Shown here: positions 23,661 through 33,300 of the stretch, one piece after another | Layout: each line of letters begins with the position of its first letter | Position numbering within the stretch: the stretch's first letter is position 1 | Origin: JAUIIK01 sp963709995 | GTDB taxonomy: Bacteria; Chloroflexota; Chloroflexia; Thermomicrobiales; CFX8 | Assembly: GCA_963709995.1 (NCBI GenBank) | Contig: CAVPYN010000011.1 | Span: 62,001-126,000 of the forward strand | Length of the DNA stretch: 64,000 bases | Direction: 5' to 3' | The notes under the pieces: generated by a model | Seen by the model: only the letters and a program-made list of their open reading frames with translations | Databases searched by the model: none | Told to the model about the DNA's origin: nothing | Translations under genes and position numbers: made by a program

Positions 23661-25514
23661 CTAGCCCACCATCTCCTGAACCGCCGCGACAATCGCCGTC
23701 GCGTCGATTCCAGCAGACGCCAGCTGCTCAGCACTTGTCGCGGACGTCGCCAGCGAACTGGGCGCGAGATGGGTCATGTTCATCTGGAGCCCGTTCGACC
23801 CGCTGGCCAGTGCTTCCAGAACCGCCGCTCCAAGACCACCCTGGGGCCAGTGATCCTCGACGACAATCAAACGACCGCGGGTATCTGCAAGAGCGGGTCG
23901 CAACGTCTCAACATCAACCGGCTTGACCGAATAGAGATCAATGACACGAACATGGGTTCCGCCGGCAGCTAGCCGCTCGTGGGCGGTCAGCGCCTCGTGG
24001 ACGGTGATGCCAGCCGCGACGATTGTCACGGCATCTTCGCCCGACTGGCGCAGCACTTTGCTGCCGCCAACGGGGAACTCTTCATCACTGGAGTAGAGGG
24101 TCGGCTTGCCAGCCCGCGTGGTGCGGATATAGCTAATCCCGTCGAGGTCAGCCATCGTGGCGACCAGCTTCGCGGTCTGGTTGGGGTCGGACGGATAGAA
24201 CACCGTGCTGCCAGGAATCGCCCGCATCATCGCAATGTCTTCGAGCGCCATCTGGGACGGGCCGTCCTCACCGATCGAGACACCAGCGTGGGAACCAGCC
24301 AGTCGCAAATTCGCACGGGATACGGCGGCCATCCGGATGAAGTCGTAAGCCCGGCTCATGAACGCCCCGAACGTCGAGCCAAATGCTGTGTAACCGCGCA
24401 CCTGCAACCCGACCGCCGCAGCGACCATCTGCTGTTCGGCGATGTACATCTCGAAGTAGCGGTCCGGATAGGCGTTTGCGAAGATCTCGGCGTAGGTCGA
24501 GTTCCCGGTTTCGCCATCAACCGCCACCACCTTTGGATAGGCATCCCCAAGCGCTTTCAAGGCGTCACCATAGGCACGCCGCGTCGGAACGCGATCGGAC
24601 TCGCCGTAAACCGGAAGATTGAGCGTTCCTCGCTCACCATCCGTTGCAGGCGTCCCGGCCGGTGGCTCGGCCACTTCGACGCGGGCGCCGGTCGCGACCC
24701 CGCCCAGCTCCTGAAGCGCCTGTTCGGTCTGTTCGTCGTCGGTTGGCTTGCCATGAAAGCCGTTGACATTCTCCATAAACGAGACGCCCTTGCCCTTCAG
24801 CGTCCGGGCAACGATCAGAACTGGACGGCCGTCGGAGAATTTTGCGGACTGATAGGCGGATTCGATTTCATCAAGATCATGGCCATCGACCCGGATCGTC
24901 CGCCAGCCAAACGCTTCCGCCCTGGCTGCGTAGACCTCGCCATCCCAGCCGTGCATCGTCTCCCCACGCTGGCCAAGACGGTTCATGTCGAGGATGGCGA
25001 TCAAGTTATCGAGCTTATAGAAACCAGCATGATCGAAGGCCTCCCAGACTGACCCCTCGGCCATCTCGCTGTCCCCGCAAAGCACCCAGACGTGATAGGG
25101 CAACTTATCCAGGTACTTGCCGGCCAGGGCGACGCCAACGCCGATCGGAAGTCCCTGTCCGAGCGAGCCGGTCGCGACATCGACCCACTTCAGCCGTGGT
25201 GTTGGATGCCCTTCGAACAGGCTGCCCTGTTCACGGTAGGTCATCAGTTCCTGGTCGCTGATCGCGCCCGCTGCTTTGTAGATCGAATAGAGCAATGTTG
25301 AGGCATGCCCTTTCGAGAAGATCAGGTGGTCGTTGGCCGGGTTGTCGGGATTATCGAAATCATAGCGCAGGTGATTCGCAAGCAACACTGCCATCAGGTC
25401 GGCCGCCGACATCGACGACGTTGGATGGCCCGAGCTCGCCTTGTGCGCCATCCTGATCGCATCGGTGCGGAATTGGCGTGCGATTTCGCTTATCGTGTCT
25501 ACCGCGACGGTCAT
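23661..25514 (-). CDS. tkt: Transketolase
   Basis: TPP enzyme moving two-carbon units between sugar phosphates (pentose phosphate pathway). 'RMAHKASSGHPTSSMSAADL' is the N-terminal signature, 'LIFSKGHAS' follows, and the TPP motif 'LCGDSEMAEGSVWEA' ends in 'DMNRLGQ'. The pyrimidine half carries 'FEMYIAEQQMVAAAVGLQ' and 'SIGEDGPSQMALEDIAMMR'. About 617 residues from ATG 25514 ('MTVAVDTISEIARQ'), the conserved beginning; an in-frame ATG at 25556 has no better ribosome site. Full length in one chain. It converges with the PLP enzyme gene and is divergent from csbD. Confidence 0.93.
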   Translation of the reverse strand: MTVAVDTISEIARQFRTDAIRMAHKASSGHPTSSMSAADLMAVLLANHLRYDFDNPDNPANDHLIFSKGHASTLLYSIYKAAGAISDQELMTYREQGSLFEGHPTPRLKWVDVATGSLGQGLPIGVGVALAGKYLDKLPYHVWVLCGDSEMAEGSVWEAFDHAGFYKLDNLIAILDMNRLGQRGETMHGWDGEVYAARAEAFGWRTIRVDGHDLDEIESAYQSAKFSDGRPVLIVARTLKGKGVSFMENVNGFHGKPTDDEQTEQALQELGGVATGARVEVAEPPAGTPATDGERGTLNLPVYGESDRVPTRRAYGDALKALGDAYPKVVAVDGETGNSTYAEIFANAYPDRYFEMYIAEQQMVAAAVGLQVRGYTAFGSTFGAFMSRAYDFIRMAAVSRANLRLAGSHAGVSIGEDGPSQMALEDIAMMRAIPGSTVFYPSDPNQTAKLVATMADLDGISYIRTTRAGKPTLYSSDEEFPVGGSKVLRQSGEDAVTIVAAGITVHEALTAHERLAAGGTHVRVIDLYSVKPVDVETLRPALADTRGRLIVVEDHWPQGGLGAAVLEALASGSNGLQMNMTHLAPSSLATSATSAEQLASAGIDATAIVAAVQEMVG

Positions 25515-25775
25515 CTTCTTGTCGTGCCTTTCGTTTTCAATGTTCTTGTTCTGCAACGTAATACGCAGCTACTACCATCTTAAGGCATCACGCGCTTCAA
25601 CTCAGGTTGTGATTTCGACGCGAAACCAAGTGTGCCTGAATATGTATCCGATTCATGTGCCCACACCGATTCTAGATCCCTGGCTGGTCACCTACACTCC
25701 AAGCACGTTCAGCACCGAAACTACGGCGCGTAGGAACGATTCGAACGAACAATGAACAGAGACGAGGAGCAACCT

Positions 25776-26000
25776 ATGAGCAGCGGGCACATCACCGAAG
25801 GCAAATGGAAGCAGATCAAAGGCACGGTCAAGGAAAACTGGGGCGAGATTACCGACGACGAATACAAACAGTCGGAAGGCAAGCTGGACAAGATCGCCGG
25901 AAAGATCGAGGAGAAGTACGGTCAAGCCCGTTCCGAAGTCAGCGAACAACTTGACAAGCTCACGCGCGACGACGAGCCGAATGGGACCACGGATCACTAG
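25776..26000 (+). CDS. CsbD-family stress protein
   Basis: Small acidic/basic-patterned protein of 74 residues: 'EGKWKQIKGTVKENWGEITD' followed by 'QSEGKLDKIAGKIEEKYG', the two core helices of the CsbD family. ATG 25776 follows GAGGAG at six bases, so the upstream in-frame ATG 25752 is not needed. CsbD proteins are abundant under general stress in many bacteria but their biochemical role is unknown. A strong terminator follows 35 bases after the stop. Confidence 0.9.
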   Translation: MSSGHITEGKWKQIKGTVKENWGEITDDEYKQSEGKLDKIAGKIEEKYGQARSEVSEQLDKLTRDDEPNGTTDH

Positions 26001-26034
26001 AACGCCCACGCCCTTCCAATACCCCTCCTTCGCC

Positions 26035-26065
26035 GCCAGTCCCGGATCACTAATCCGGGACTGGC
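26035..26065 (+). terminator. Strong hairpin terminator after csbD
   Basis: GCCAGTCCCGGAT (26035-26047) pairs over 13 bases without mismatch with ATCCGGGACTGGC (26053-26065); loop CACTA. It separates csbD from the riboflavin operon. The trailing sequence GCTTAAGG is not U-rich, so it may work in both directions poorly, or need a factor. Confidence 0.7.
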
Positions 26066-26153
26066 GCTTAAGGATGATTTCGGTCTGGTCCCGCTCAGCC
26101 GAGCTCAACGCCGCCCGCCGGGCATTTCCTCCGATACTCGATGGCGCCAGGGG

Positions 26154-26183
26154 TTGCGGAAACAGCAGAATCTATGCTAATAA
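26154..26183 (+). promoter_or_regulatory. Promoter of the riboflavin operon
   Basis: TTGCGG (26154-26159) and TAATAA (26178-26183), 18-base spacer. Transcription would start near 26190, just ahead of the FMN riboswitch. Confidence 0.5.
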
Positions 26184-26202
26184 TGGATGCAATAGTCTGG
26201 CT

Positions 26203-26333
26203 TTCGGGGCAGGGTGAGGTTGGCACAGTGTGTCGCCAATTCCCGACCGGCGGTTAAAGTCCGCGAACGAGGCGTGTCCTCGTTGATCCGGTGAAATTCC
26301 GGTACCGACGGTACAGTCCGGATGGGAGAAGGC
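26203..26333 (+). ncRNA. FMN riboswitch (RFN element)
   Basis: The conserved core is easily read: 'GGGGCAGGGTGAGGTTGGC' at the 5' end (26207-26225), 'GACCGGCGGTTAAAGTCCGC' (26246-26265), 'GATCCGGTGAAATTCCGG' (26285-26302) and 'CGACGGTACAGTCCGGATGG' followed by GAGAAGG at the 3' end (26306-26332). It lies directly upstream of ribD and ends about 90 bases before an intrinsic terminator, the usual expression platform in which FMN binding ends transcription. Confidence 0.95.
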
Positions 26334-26424
26334 CAGCGGCGATTGAGATGCGATTTCGTGCGACTGGAGTCCGGCGTTAACCGCCACTCTGGCATCGCTT
26401 GTCGGCGCACTCCCACGCCCAATG

Positions 26425-26462
26425 CCCCGATTGTCTGTTCATAGACATCGGGTTTATTTGTT
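26425..26462 (+). terminator. Expression-platform terminator of the FMN riboswitch
   Basis: CCCGATTGTCT pairs with AGACATCGGG (26443-26452) with one bulged base, loop GTTCAT, then TTTATTTGTTT. It is 15 bases before the ribD start codon, so it also covers the ribosome-binding region. Confidence 0.75.
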
Positions 26463-26476
26463 TGCGTGGGGTGTCG

Positions 26477-27640
26477 ATGTTCGGCGATTTCTTTCCAACC
26501 GGAAGCGACCAGGACGGCGATGGCCGTTTCATGCGCGCGGCGCTCGATCAGGCGCGAAGCGCAATGGGGCGAACGGCTCCGAATCCTCCGGTGGGCGCGG
26601 TCATCGTGCACGACGGTCATATCGTTGGCAGGGGCGCAACCCAGCCTCCCCCCGGCAACCACGCAGAGATCATCGCCATCCAGGAAGCCCGCGAATCCAC
26701 ACCCGGCTCGACGCTTTATGTAACGCTCGAACCGTGCTGTCACGCAGGCCGCACACCACCCTGCACTGACGCGGTCATCGCGGCGGGCGTCGCACGCGTC
26801 GTTATCGGCACTGCTGATCCCAACCCGCTCGTGAACGGGCGGGGAATCAGCCAGCTCAGAGAAGCCGGAATTGCCGTTGAGATTGGCTGCCTGGAAGCTG
26901 AGGCGCGCTCGACAATAGCCGGGTTTGCGTCCCAGATGACTCGCGGCCGGCCATACTGCCGGGTCAAGTACGCAATGACCCTCGATGGAAAAATCGCGAC
27001 GCGCACCGGCCACTCGCGATGGATCAGCGGGCCGGGGTCGCGCGAACTGTCGCACATCATGCGCGATCGTTGCGACGCGATTATGGCCGGTAGCGGCACC
27101 GTCATCGGCGACAATCCCCGGCTCACCACACGGCTTCCAGACCACCTGACCGGCTACGGGGGGCCCCATCACCCGCAACGCATCGTCATCGACGGCGGCC
27201 TACGGACGCCCATTGAGGCCGATGTTTTGCAGTCAGGTTTTGGTGACCAGCCGATCATCTATTGCAGGAACGATGCTCCCGGGCAAGCCGAAGCCAAACT
27301 TGCAGGCGCGGGCGCGCTCGTCCGCCAGATGCACAGCATCGATGGTCACGTTGATCTCAATGAGGTTATGTCCGATCTTGCCAGCCGCGGCGTCAACGAA
27401 CTCTTCGTCGAAGGTGGCGGGGGGCTTATTGGCGCGTTGTTCGACGCACGTCTGGTTGACGAAGTCGTTGCGTTCATCGGACCAATGTTCGTTGGCGGGG
27501 ACGGCCCATCTCCGGTCCGTGGCCGCGGCGTCGCAACGATGCCCGAAGCCTGGACACTCGCCGAACGTCGCATGCGCTCGAGCAGCGAGGACATCATGAT
27601 CCACGGTCGTGTCGTTTATCCGGAGGCGACCCATGTTTAG
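26477..27640 (+). CDS. ribD: Bifunctional diaminohydroxyphosphoribosylaminopyrimidine deaminase / reductase
   Basis: Second and third steps of riboflavin synthesis. The N-terminal deaminase has the zinc site 'GNHAEIIAI' (His-Ala-Glu) and 'VTLEPCCHAGRTPPCTDAVI' (two Cys ligands). The C-terminal NADPH-dependent reductase begins at 'RPYCRVKYAMTLDGKIATRT' and includes 'RDRCDAIMAGSGTVIGDNP' and 'ELFVEGGGGLIGALF'. 387 residues, normal size. ATG 26477 starts just before the deaminase fold and follows TGGGGTG; upstream in-frame codons lie inside the riboswitch terminator. The stop overlaps the start of ribE by eight bases. Confidence 0.95.
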   Translation: MFGDFFPTGSDQDGDGRFMRAALDQARSAMGRTAPNPPVGAVIVHDGHIVGRGATQPPPGNHAEIIAIQEARESTPGSTLYVTLEPCCHAGRTPPCTDAVIAAGVARVVIGTADPNPLVNGRGISQLREAGIAVEIGCLEAEARSTIAGFASQMTRGRPYCRVKYAMTLDGKIATRTGHSRWISGPGSRELSHIMRDRCDAIMAGSGTVIGDNPRLTTRLPDHLTGYGGPHHPQRIVIDGGLRTPIEADVLQSGFGDQPIIYCRNDAPGQAEAKLAGAGALVRQMHSIDGHVDLNEVMSDLASRGVNELFVEGGGGLIGALFDARLVDEVVAFIGPMFVGGDGPSPVRGRGVATMPEAWTLAERRMRSSSEDIMIHGRVVYPEATHV

Positions 27641-28274
27641 CGGCATCGTCGAGGAAATCGGAACAGTTGCCCGGATTGGTCCAGCCGAAGGCGGGCTTGC
27701 CCTGGCAGTGAGTTGCGAGACGGTGCGGGAGGGCACGATCATCGGCGATTCGATTGCGGTCGATGGCGTCTGCCTCACTGTCGCCTCGATGACATCCGGA
27801 AGCTTCACTGCCAACATCCAGCCCGTAACCGCCCGGCTTTCGACGCTTGGTAACCTCCGGCCCGGTCATCGGGTCAACCTGGAACGCGCCGTGGCCGCCG
27901 GACAACGTCTCGGTGGCCACTATGTGCAGGGGCACGTCGACGGTGCCGGGCGGATCGTGTCAAGCAGGGGGGATGGCGCAGCGTTGATCGTCGAGATCAC
28001 GACGCCGCCAGAGACAAGAAAGTACATCGTCGAGCGCGGATTCATCGCGGTTGACGGCGCGAGCCTGACCGTCATGGCTCGCTCCGGAGAGACAGTTTCG
28101 GTTTCACTCGTGTACCACACCCAGCAGAACATCACCCTGCCTGAAAAGAAGTCCGGGGCGATGGTCAACCTGGAGGTGGATGTGATTGCACGTTACGTCG
28201 AGAGCCTTGTCACGCCATACGGTCAAGCCGGCGGTGTAAGCATGGAAACCCTGCGCCGCGCGGGCTTCGCCTGA
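27633..28274 (+). CDS. ribE: Riboflavin synthase alpha chain
   Basis: Dismutates two lumazines to riboflavin plus the pyrimidine precursor. Two homologous lumazine-binding barrels: the first starts with 'MFSGIVEEIGTV' and has 'GDSIAVDGVCLTVASM', the second starts near 'GGHYVQGHVDGAGRIVS' with 'AVDGASLTVMARSG'. About 213 residues, full length, ending with the C-terminal helix 'VNLEVDVIARYVESLV'. ATG 27633 is the conserved family start (MFTGIVE-like) and overlaps ribD by eight bases, giving translational coupling. Confidence 0.95.
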   Translation: MFSGIVEEIGTVARIGPAEGGLALAVSCETVREGTIIGDSIAVDGVCLTVASMTSGSFTANIQPVTARLSTLGNLRPGHRVNLERAVAAGQRLGGHYVQGHVDGAGRIVSSRGDGAALIVEITTPPETRKYIVERGFIAVDGASLTVMARSGETVSVSLVYHTQQNITLPEKKSGAMVNLEVDVIARYVESLVTPYGQAGGVSMETLRRAGFA

Positions 28275-28305
28275 TTCGATCGACAACCAGGAAAGAAGAG
28301 TAACA

Positions 28306-29562
28306 ATGGCCATTGCAACAATCCCTGAAGCGATAGATCGATTCCGGCGCGGTCAGTTCGTGATCATCGTCGACGACGAAGACCGTGAGAATGAAGGTGA
28401 TCTGGCGATTCCCGCCAGCGCCATCACCCCGGAAGCAGTCGCATTCATGGCGCGTCACGCCAGCGGTCTGATCTGCGTGCCGATGGATGGCCGCGATCTC
28501 GATCGCCTCGGCCTGCCCAGTATGGTTCCTCCCGGCGCAAACGGAACCCGATACGGTACGGCGTTCACCGTTTCGGTCGAAGCTCGCGAAGGCGTCACCA
28601 CCGGCATCTCGGCTCACGATCGAGCGCGCACGATCGAGGTATTGGCTGATCAGGAATCGAGCGCAACCGACATCGTCCGGCCCGGTCACATCTTCCCGCT
28701 CCGCTATGCGGCCGGCGGCGTGCTCCAGCGTGCCGGTCAGACGGAAGCCTCGATCGATCTGGCGCTCTACGCCGGATGCGGGCCCGCCGCCGTGATCTGC
28801 GAGATCATGAACGACGATGGGACGATGGCGCGGCGACCGGACCTCGAAGCATTCTCCGCCAAACACGCTATCCCGATCGTCACCATCGCTGACTTGATCG
28901 AGTACCGGCGGGTCCAATCATTACCCGCCCCCTCAATCGTGGTTGGCGATTCAGCGCTCGTCCAACGGCGGGCCGAGGTCGACCTTCCAACCAGCACCGG
29001 CGGATTCCGACTGATTGCTTACCAGGAACGAGGCGTTTCACCACATCAGGAACCACATCTTGCCCTGGTTATAGGCGATCTCACGGAGGATCAGCCACTG
29101 CTGTGCAGGATCCATTCTGAATGCCTGACCGGTGATGTGTTCGGTTCGGCGCGCTGCGACTGTGGAGAACAGCTTCAAATCGCCATGCGGGCGCTCGAAG
29201 AGGAAGGGCGAGGCGTCGTCCTCTATCTCCGCCAGGAGGGCCGCGGCATTGGGCTGTTGAACAAGCTGCGCGCCTACCAGCTGCAAGAGCAGGGGCTCGA
29301 TACCGTCGAAGCCAATCATCAACTTGGCCTGCCAGCTGATGCAAGGGATTACCGGGTCGCGGCGGAGATGCTCAAGGATCTGGGCGTCTCCAATGTCTCG
29401 CTTCTGACGAACAATCCGTTGAAAGTCGAGGGACTTGAACTCAACGGTGTCGAGGTTCGCGAGCGTGTTTCTCTGCGCGTGACTCCGGGCCCGGCCAACA
29501 CGAGCTATCTGCAAACAAAGCGAGTCCGCTTCGGGCATCTACTCAACATCGCTGGCGACTAG
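28306..29562 (+). CDS. ribBA: Bifunctional DHBP synthase / GTP cyclohydrolase II
   Basis: Supplies both branches of riboflavin synthesis: DHBP from ribulose-5-phosphate and the pyrimidine from GTP. The N-terminal DHBP domain shows 'VIIVDDEDRENEGDLAIPAS' and 'HTPGH'-region equivalents ('TDIVRPGHIFPLRY', 'GQTEASIDLALYAG'). The GTP cyclohydrolase II domain has the zinc Cys set in 'GDVFGSARCDCGEQLQIAM', then 'YLRQEGRGIGLLNKLRAY' and 'LLTNNPLKVEGLELNG'. 418 residues, normal size for a fused enzyme. The start has GAAAGAAGAG upstream. Confidence 0.96.
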   Translation: MAIATIPEAIDRFRRGQFVIIVDDEDRENEGDLAIPASAITPEAVAFMARHASGLICVPMDGRDLDRLGLPSMVPPGANGTRYGTAFTVSVEAREGVTTGISAHDRARTIEVLADQESSATDIVRPGHIFPLRYAAGGVLQRAGQTEASIDLALYAGCGPAAVICEIMNDDGTMARRPDLEAFSAKHAIPIVTIADLIEYRRVQSLPAPSIVVGDSALVQRRAEVDLPTSTGGFRLIAYQERGVSPHQEPHLALVIGDLTEDQPLLCRIHSECLTGDVFGSARCDCGEQLQIAMRALEEEGRGVVLYLRQEGRGIGLLNKLRAYQLQEQGLDTVEANHQLGLPADARDYRVAAEMLKDLGVSNVSLLTNNPLKVEGLELNGVEVRERVSLRVTPGPANTSYLQTKRVRFGHLLNIAGD

Positions 29563-29635
29563 GAGTGCTGGAGTTTATGACGATTGAAAGTTTCCGCAGC
29601 CAGAACTGCGGGAGGAACTACGAGGGAGCGAATTC

Positions 29636-30106
29636 ATGACCGTGTACGAAGGGATGCTCGTCGGCCGGGGACTACGCTTTGGCGTCGTTATCGGACGCTT
29701 CAACGAGTTCATCAGTGGCAAGTTGCTCGAAGGGGCAAAGGACGCGCTGGTCCGGCACGAAGTCGAACTCGATGACATCGACATTGCCTGGGTTCCCGGG
29801 TCCTTCGAAATCCCGCTTGTCGCCAAGCGTCTAGCCGAAAGCAAGCGCTACGACGCGGTCATCTGTCTGGGCGCGGTCATCCGGGGCTCGACACCACACT
29901 TCGACTACGTGGCAGCTGAGGTGTCGAAGGGCGTCGCGGCAGTCGGGCTTGATACCGGTGTGGCGGTGATCTTCGGCGTTCTGACGACCGACACGATCGA
30001 ACAAGCCATCGAGCGTGCCGGGACAAAGGCCGGCAACAAGGGGTTCGAGGCCGCGTTGACCGCGATCGAAATGGCAAGTCTCCTCGCGCGGATTGATAGC
30101 GCCTAG
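29636..30106 (+). CDS. ribH: 6,7-dimethyl-8-ribityllumazine synthase
   Basis: Condenses DHBP with the diaminopyrimidine to form the lumazine; forms pentamers or 60-mers. 'FGVVIGRFNEFISGKLLEGA' opens the fold, 'VPGSFEIPLVAKRLA' is the substrate pocket, 'CLGAVIRGSTPHFDYVAAEV' contains the catalytic His, and 'FGVLTTDTIEQAIERAGTKAGNKG' (read as two pieces) closes it. 156 residues, full length. Last gene of the riboflavin operon, about 70 bases after ribBA. Confidence 0.96.
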   Translation: MTVYEGMLVGRGLRFGVVIGRFNEFISGKLLEGAKDALVRHEVELDDIDIAWVPGSFEIPLVAKRLAESKRYDAVICLGAVIRGSTPHFDYVAAEVSKGVAAVGLDTGVAVIFGVLTTDTIEQAIERAGTKAGNKGFEAALTAIEMASLLARIDSA

Positions 30107-30240
30107 CCCAACGGTGCTCGCGATTCCCAAGACCAACTGTCACACCAGGGCCGGATGGTGGCGCACATCTTCCGTTCAACATGCCAGCGGATGCCGATTC
30201 GAGTATCCCGCGCTATCTCGCCAAAATCCATTGCTGGCGT

Positions 30241-30270
30241 TTGACGCGAAGTCAGATACGTACCTATACT
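30241..30270 (+). promoter_or_regulatory. Promoter of the subtilase gene
   Basis: TTGACG (30241-30246) and TATACT (30265-30270), 18-base spacer, about 100 bases before the GTG start codon. A near-consensus sigma-70-type promoter. Confidence 0.65.
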
Positions 30271-30370
30271 GCGCCAGACATGATCCTATAGTGGATACCC
30301 TCAGCAGTGAGGAACGCTTCGCAGATCGCGCCCCCCGGGCAGCTGCGATACTGGGGAAGAGAGAACAACT

Positions 30371-33300
30371 GTGACCTCATGGCGAAAGAGCCGCTCCACG
30401 CGGATTGTTGCGGTGTTAGCGGTGCTGGCGGCAGTGTCCATAGTCGCCGTCAATCTTGCCTACGTCGCGTCGCCGCGGGTGAGCGTCGCCCAAACCCGTG
30501 ACACGACCATCATGACAGGCAGCCAGGACGCGAGCGCGCGCCTGCACCCGCTGCTCCGAGAGAAGGCTGTCACTGCTCCGAATTCGTCTGTCGCAGTTCA
30601 CGCCTACATCCTTGAAGGCACAGATGTGTCTAGGTACATGCCTGACGCCCTACGGCGCGGCTGGGTCTCCCCGGATGGGATCACCATATCCTCCGGCACG
30701 GTCCGTGCACGCAACCTGACGAAGTTGGCCAGCGTCGACGGAGTTCTCTCGATCGAGCCAATGACCGGCGCATTCGCCCCAGCGTCAGCCCCAGATTCAG
30801 AACTCCAGGTCGCGCCAGAACCCGACGCGGCTTTGCGCGCGAACATGACGACTCAGATTCAGAGTGGAGAACGCAACAACATCCCGAATAGTGGCGGTGG
30901 GGACGCTTCGCCGACCGGCTGGTATGACGTCTTGAACACGCACCATTCGACCGAGGCCTGGGATATGGGTTACACCGGCGCAGGCGTGAATGTCATGGCA
31001 AATGACTCCGGCATCGACTTCACCAATCCCGACCTCATCGGCACCTGGGCGATGGTCGAAGATCCGGCATCGCCGTACTACGGCTGGCCGATGCAGTTCG
31101 ATGCATTTTCAATGTACCTGCTTGCCCGGGACGTCATCCTGGGTGAAGCGAACATCGCCAGCGGCGCTGGCGCCTATGCCGACACCAGCACGATCGTCAC
31201 CGGCTCCAGCGCAGACTACCAGCCGCTTGATAGCGATAGCGCGTACACATATACGCTAACCGGCACCAGCCAGAGTGGCGAGTACCACATCGGCACACAC
31301 CCGGATACCTCGCTACGCCCCTGGTACTTCATCGCGACCGGTCAAGAGCAACCCGATGATGACGAGGGACAACGACCGGCGATCCTCGTCGTCGACGAAG
31401 CGACCGCCGGCGTCTACGACACCGTTTATGTCGATCTCGACTTCGACAACGACTTCTCCGACGAAAAGGCAATGACCAAGTCCGATCCGATTAGTGGCGC
31501 GGATTGGTGGGGGGCATACGATCCCGACACCGGCGCCTACGACGCTGAGCCAGATGGCTACTACGACATTTCCGGCGGCCTGATCTACTGGGTCTCGGAC
31601 GGGGTCAACCCGGTGCCGGCCTTCGACTGGTGGTGGGGCTACGGCATAGCCGGCAACGGTGTGCATGACGCCGGGGAGCCGGGCAGCGGCAACATGGTCC
31701 TCTTCACAATCCTCGACTACGCGAGAAGCCCGGGCGGCGACCATGGGCAACTCGTAGCCTCGGCCATCGCCGCACAGGGCGTGATCGACGGAGATTCCAT
31801 GGAGCGCACGCTCGCCGAGCCGGGCTCGCTCGACTGGCAAACCGGAGGCGTCCGGCCAGACTACAAACCCGCCAGCGCAGGCGGCATGGTGCAGGCAGCC
31901 GGGAGAGACGCCCGCCTGCTTAGCGCCGGGGATTTCTACTCCTTCGGAGCATATGACGCCTTCGTGCTTGCCGCTGTCGGCTACGACGGCATCCCGGGCA
32001 CCGGCGACGATGTACAGATCATCAATAACTCCTGGGGGAGTTCAACGTCCCACAATGATGGATGGGACCAGTCGTCACGGGTGATCGATGCGCTGACCCG
32101 TCCGGTGAATCCGACGATGCTCGTCATCTTCTCGGTCGGCAATGGGTCACCAGGTTTTGGAACCGTCGCTGGACCCGCGCCACCGAGCGGTCTTTCGGTC
32201 GGCGCTTCGACATCGCAAGGCTCGACTGGTTGGGACGATGCGACCGGCGCTGACCAGATAACCTATGGGGATGTCGCATCATTTAGCGGGCGAGGTCCCG
32301 GCTCGCGAGGCGACGCTGGCGTCCAGGTCGTCGGGTCCGGTTCTCGCGCATCCGGCAACGTGCCGGTGAACGAAGCGATGTCTGGATGGCATGCCTGGAC
32401 AACCTGGGGCGGCACGAGCCGTTCGGCCCCGGTCGTCGCGGGCAACGCCGCTCTTGTCTACCAGGCATTTCTTGAAACCTACGGCTTCTGGCCCAACTAC
32501 GAGATGGCCAAAATGATCCTGATGAGCGGGGCGACCGACCTGCACACCGATCCGCTCCTGCAAGGTGCGGGCTCGGTCAATGCCGCCAACTCGGTCGGCA
32601 TTGCCTCCGGTCAATCCGGTTTCCTGACCTTCCCCTATGAATGGAATCCTGGCGACTATCAAGGGAACAACTGGCCGGGATTCACCAACATCGTCTACCC
32701 GGGCGGGAGCTACGAGGAGTGGTTCCAGATCTCGAACCCGACGAATTCGACTGTCCATGTGTCGATAAGCGATCAGTGGATGCAGAAGATCGGCACCCAT
32801 GAATTCGACTGGACATCCTCGTCCATCGACGTCGAGCCGATAACGCTTGCGGATGCGCCGGTTGACACCGAATACACTTGGGATGTCCCGCACTACCTCT
32901 GGAACGTGACCGACCTGGTGCCTGACGACGCCGACATGGTTGTGATGCGCTTCAACTACCCGTGGGCCGAATTCGACCCCGGCAACAGCTACCAGACCGA
33001 CGAAGTCAACAGCTGGTACCTCACCAGCTACGACTGGAAGGACGTCGACGGCGATGGGCAACTCTGGACCGATGGCAACGGCGACGGGGTAATCGACGAC
33101 GGCGAGATCGACGGCGGCGAGTACATGCGCTTCGAGTACTCCAACCAGAGGGCAACCACGCACTACATCACCGTCGGCGACCCACTCAACCGGATACACG
33201 ACGGGCTGTTCCTTGGCCTGCAACACAGCCAGGCGCGCGCGGACATCCCGGTGACCAACTTCACGATCGGCCTCGACTTCTACAAACGGGTCGACATGCC

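Noticed and set aside
23979..25052. Plus-strand open frame of 357 codons inside transketolase
   Set aside because: Antisense shadow of tkt caused by codon bias.
26177..27178. Minus-strand open frame of 333 codons over the FMN riboswitch and ribD
   Set aside because: Antisense shadow; it would overlap the riboswitch and ribD, both certain.
32279..33226. Minus-strand open frame of 315 codons inside the subtilase gene
   Set aside because: Antisense shadow; no family and no start site.
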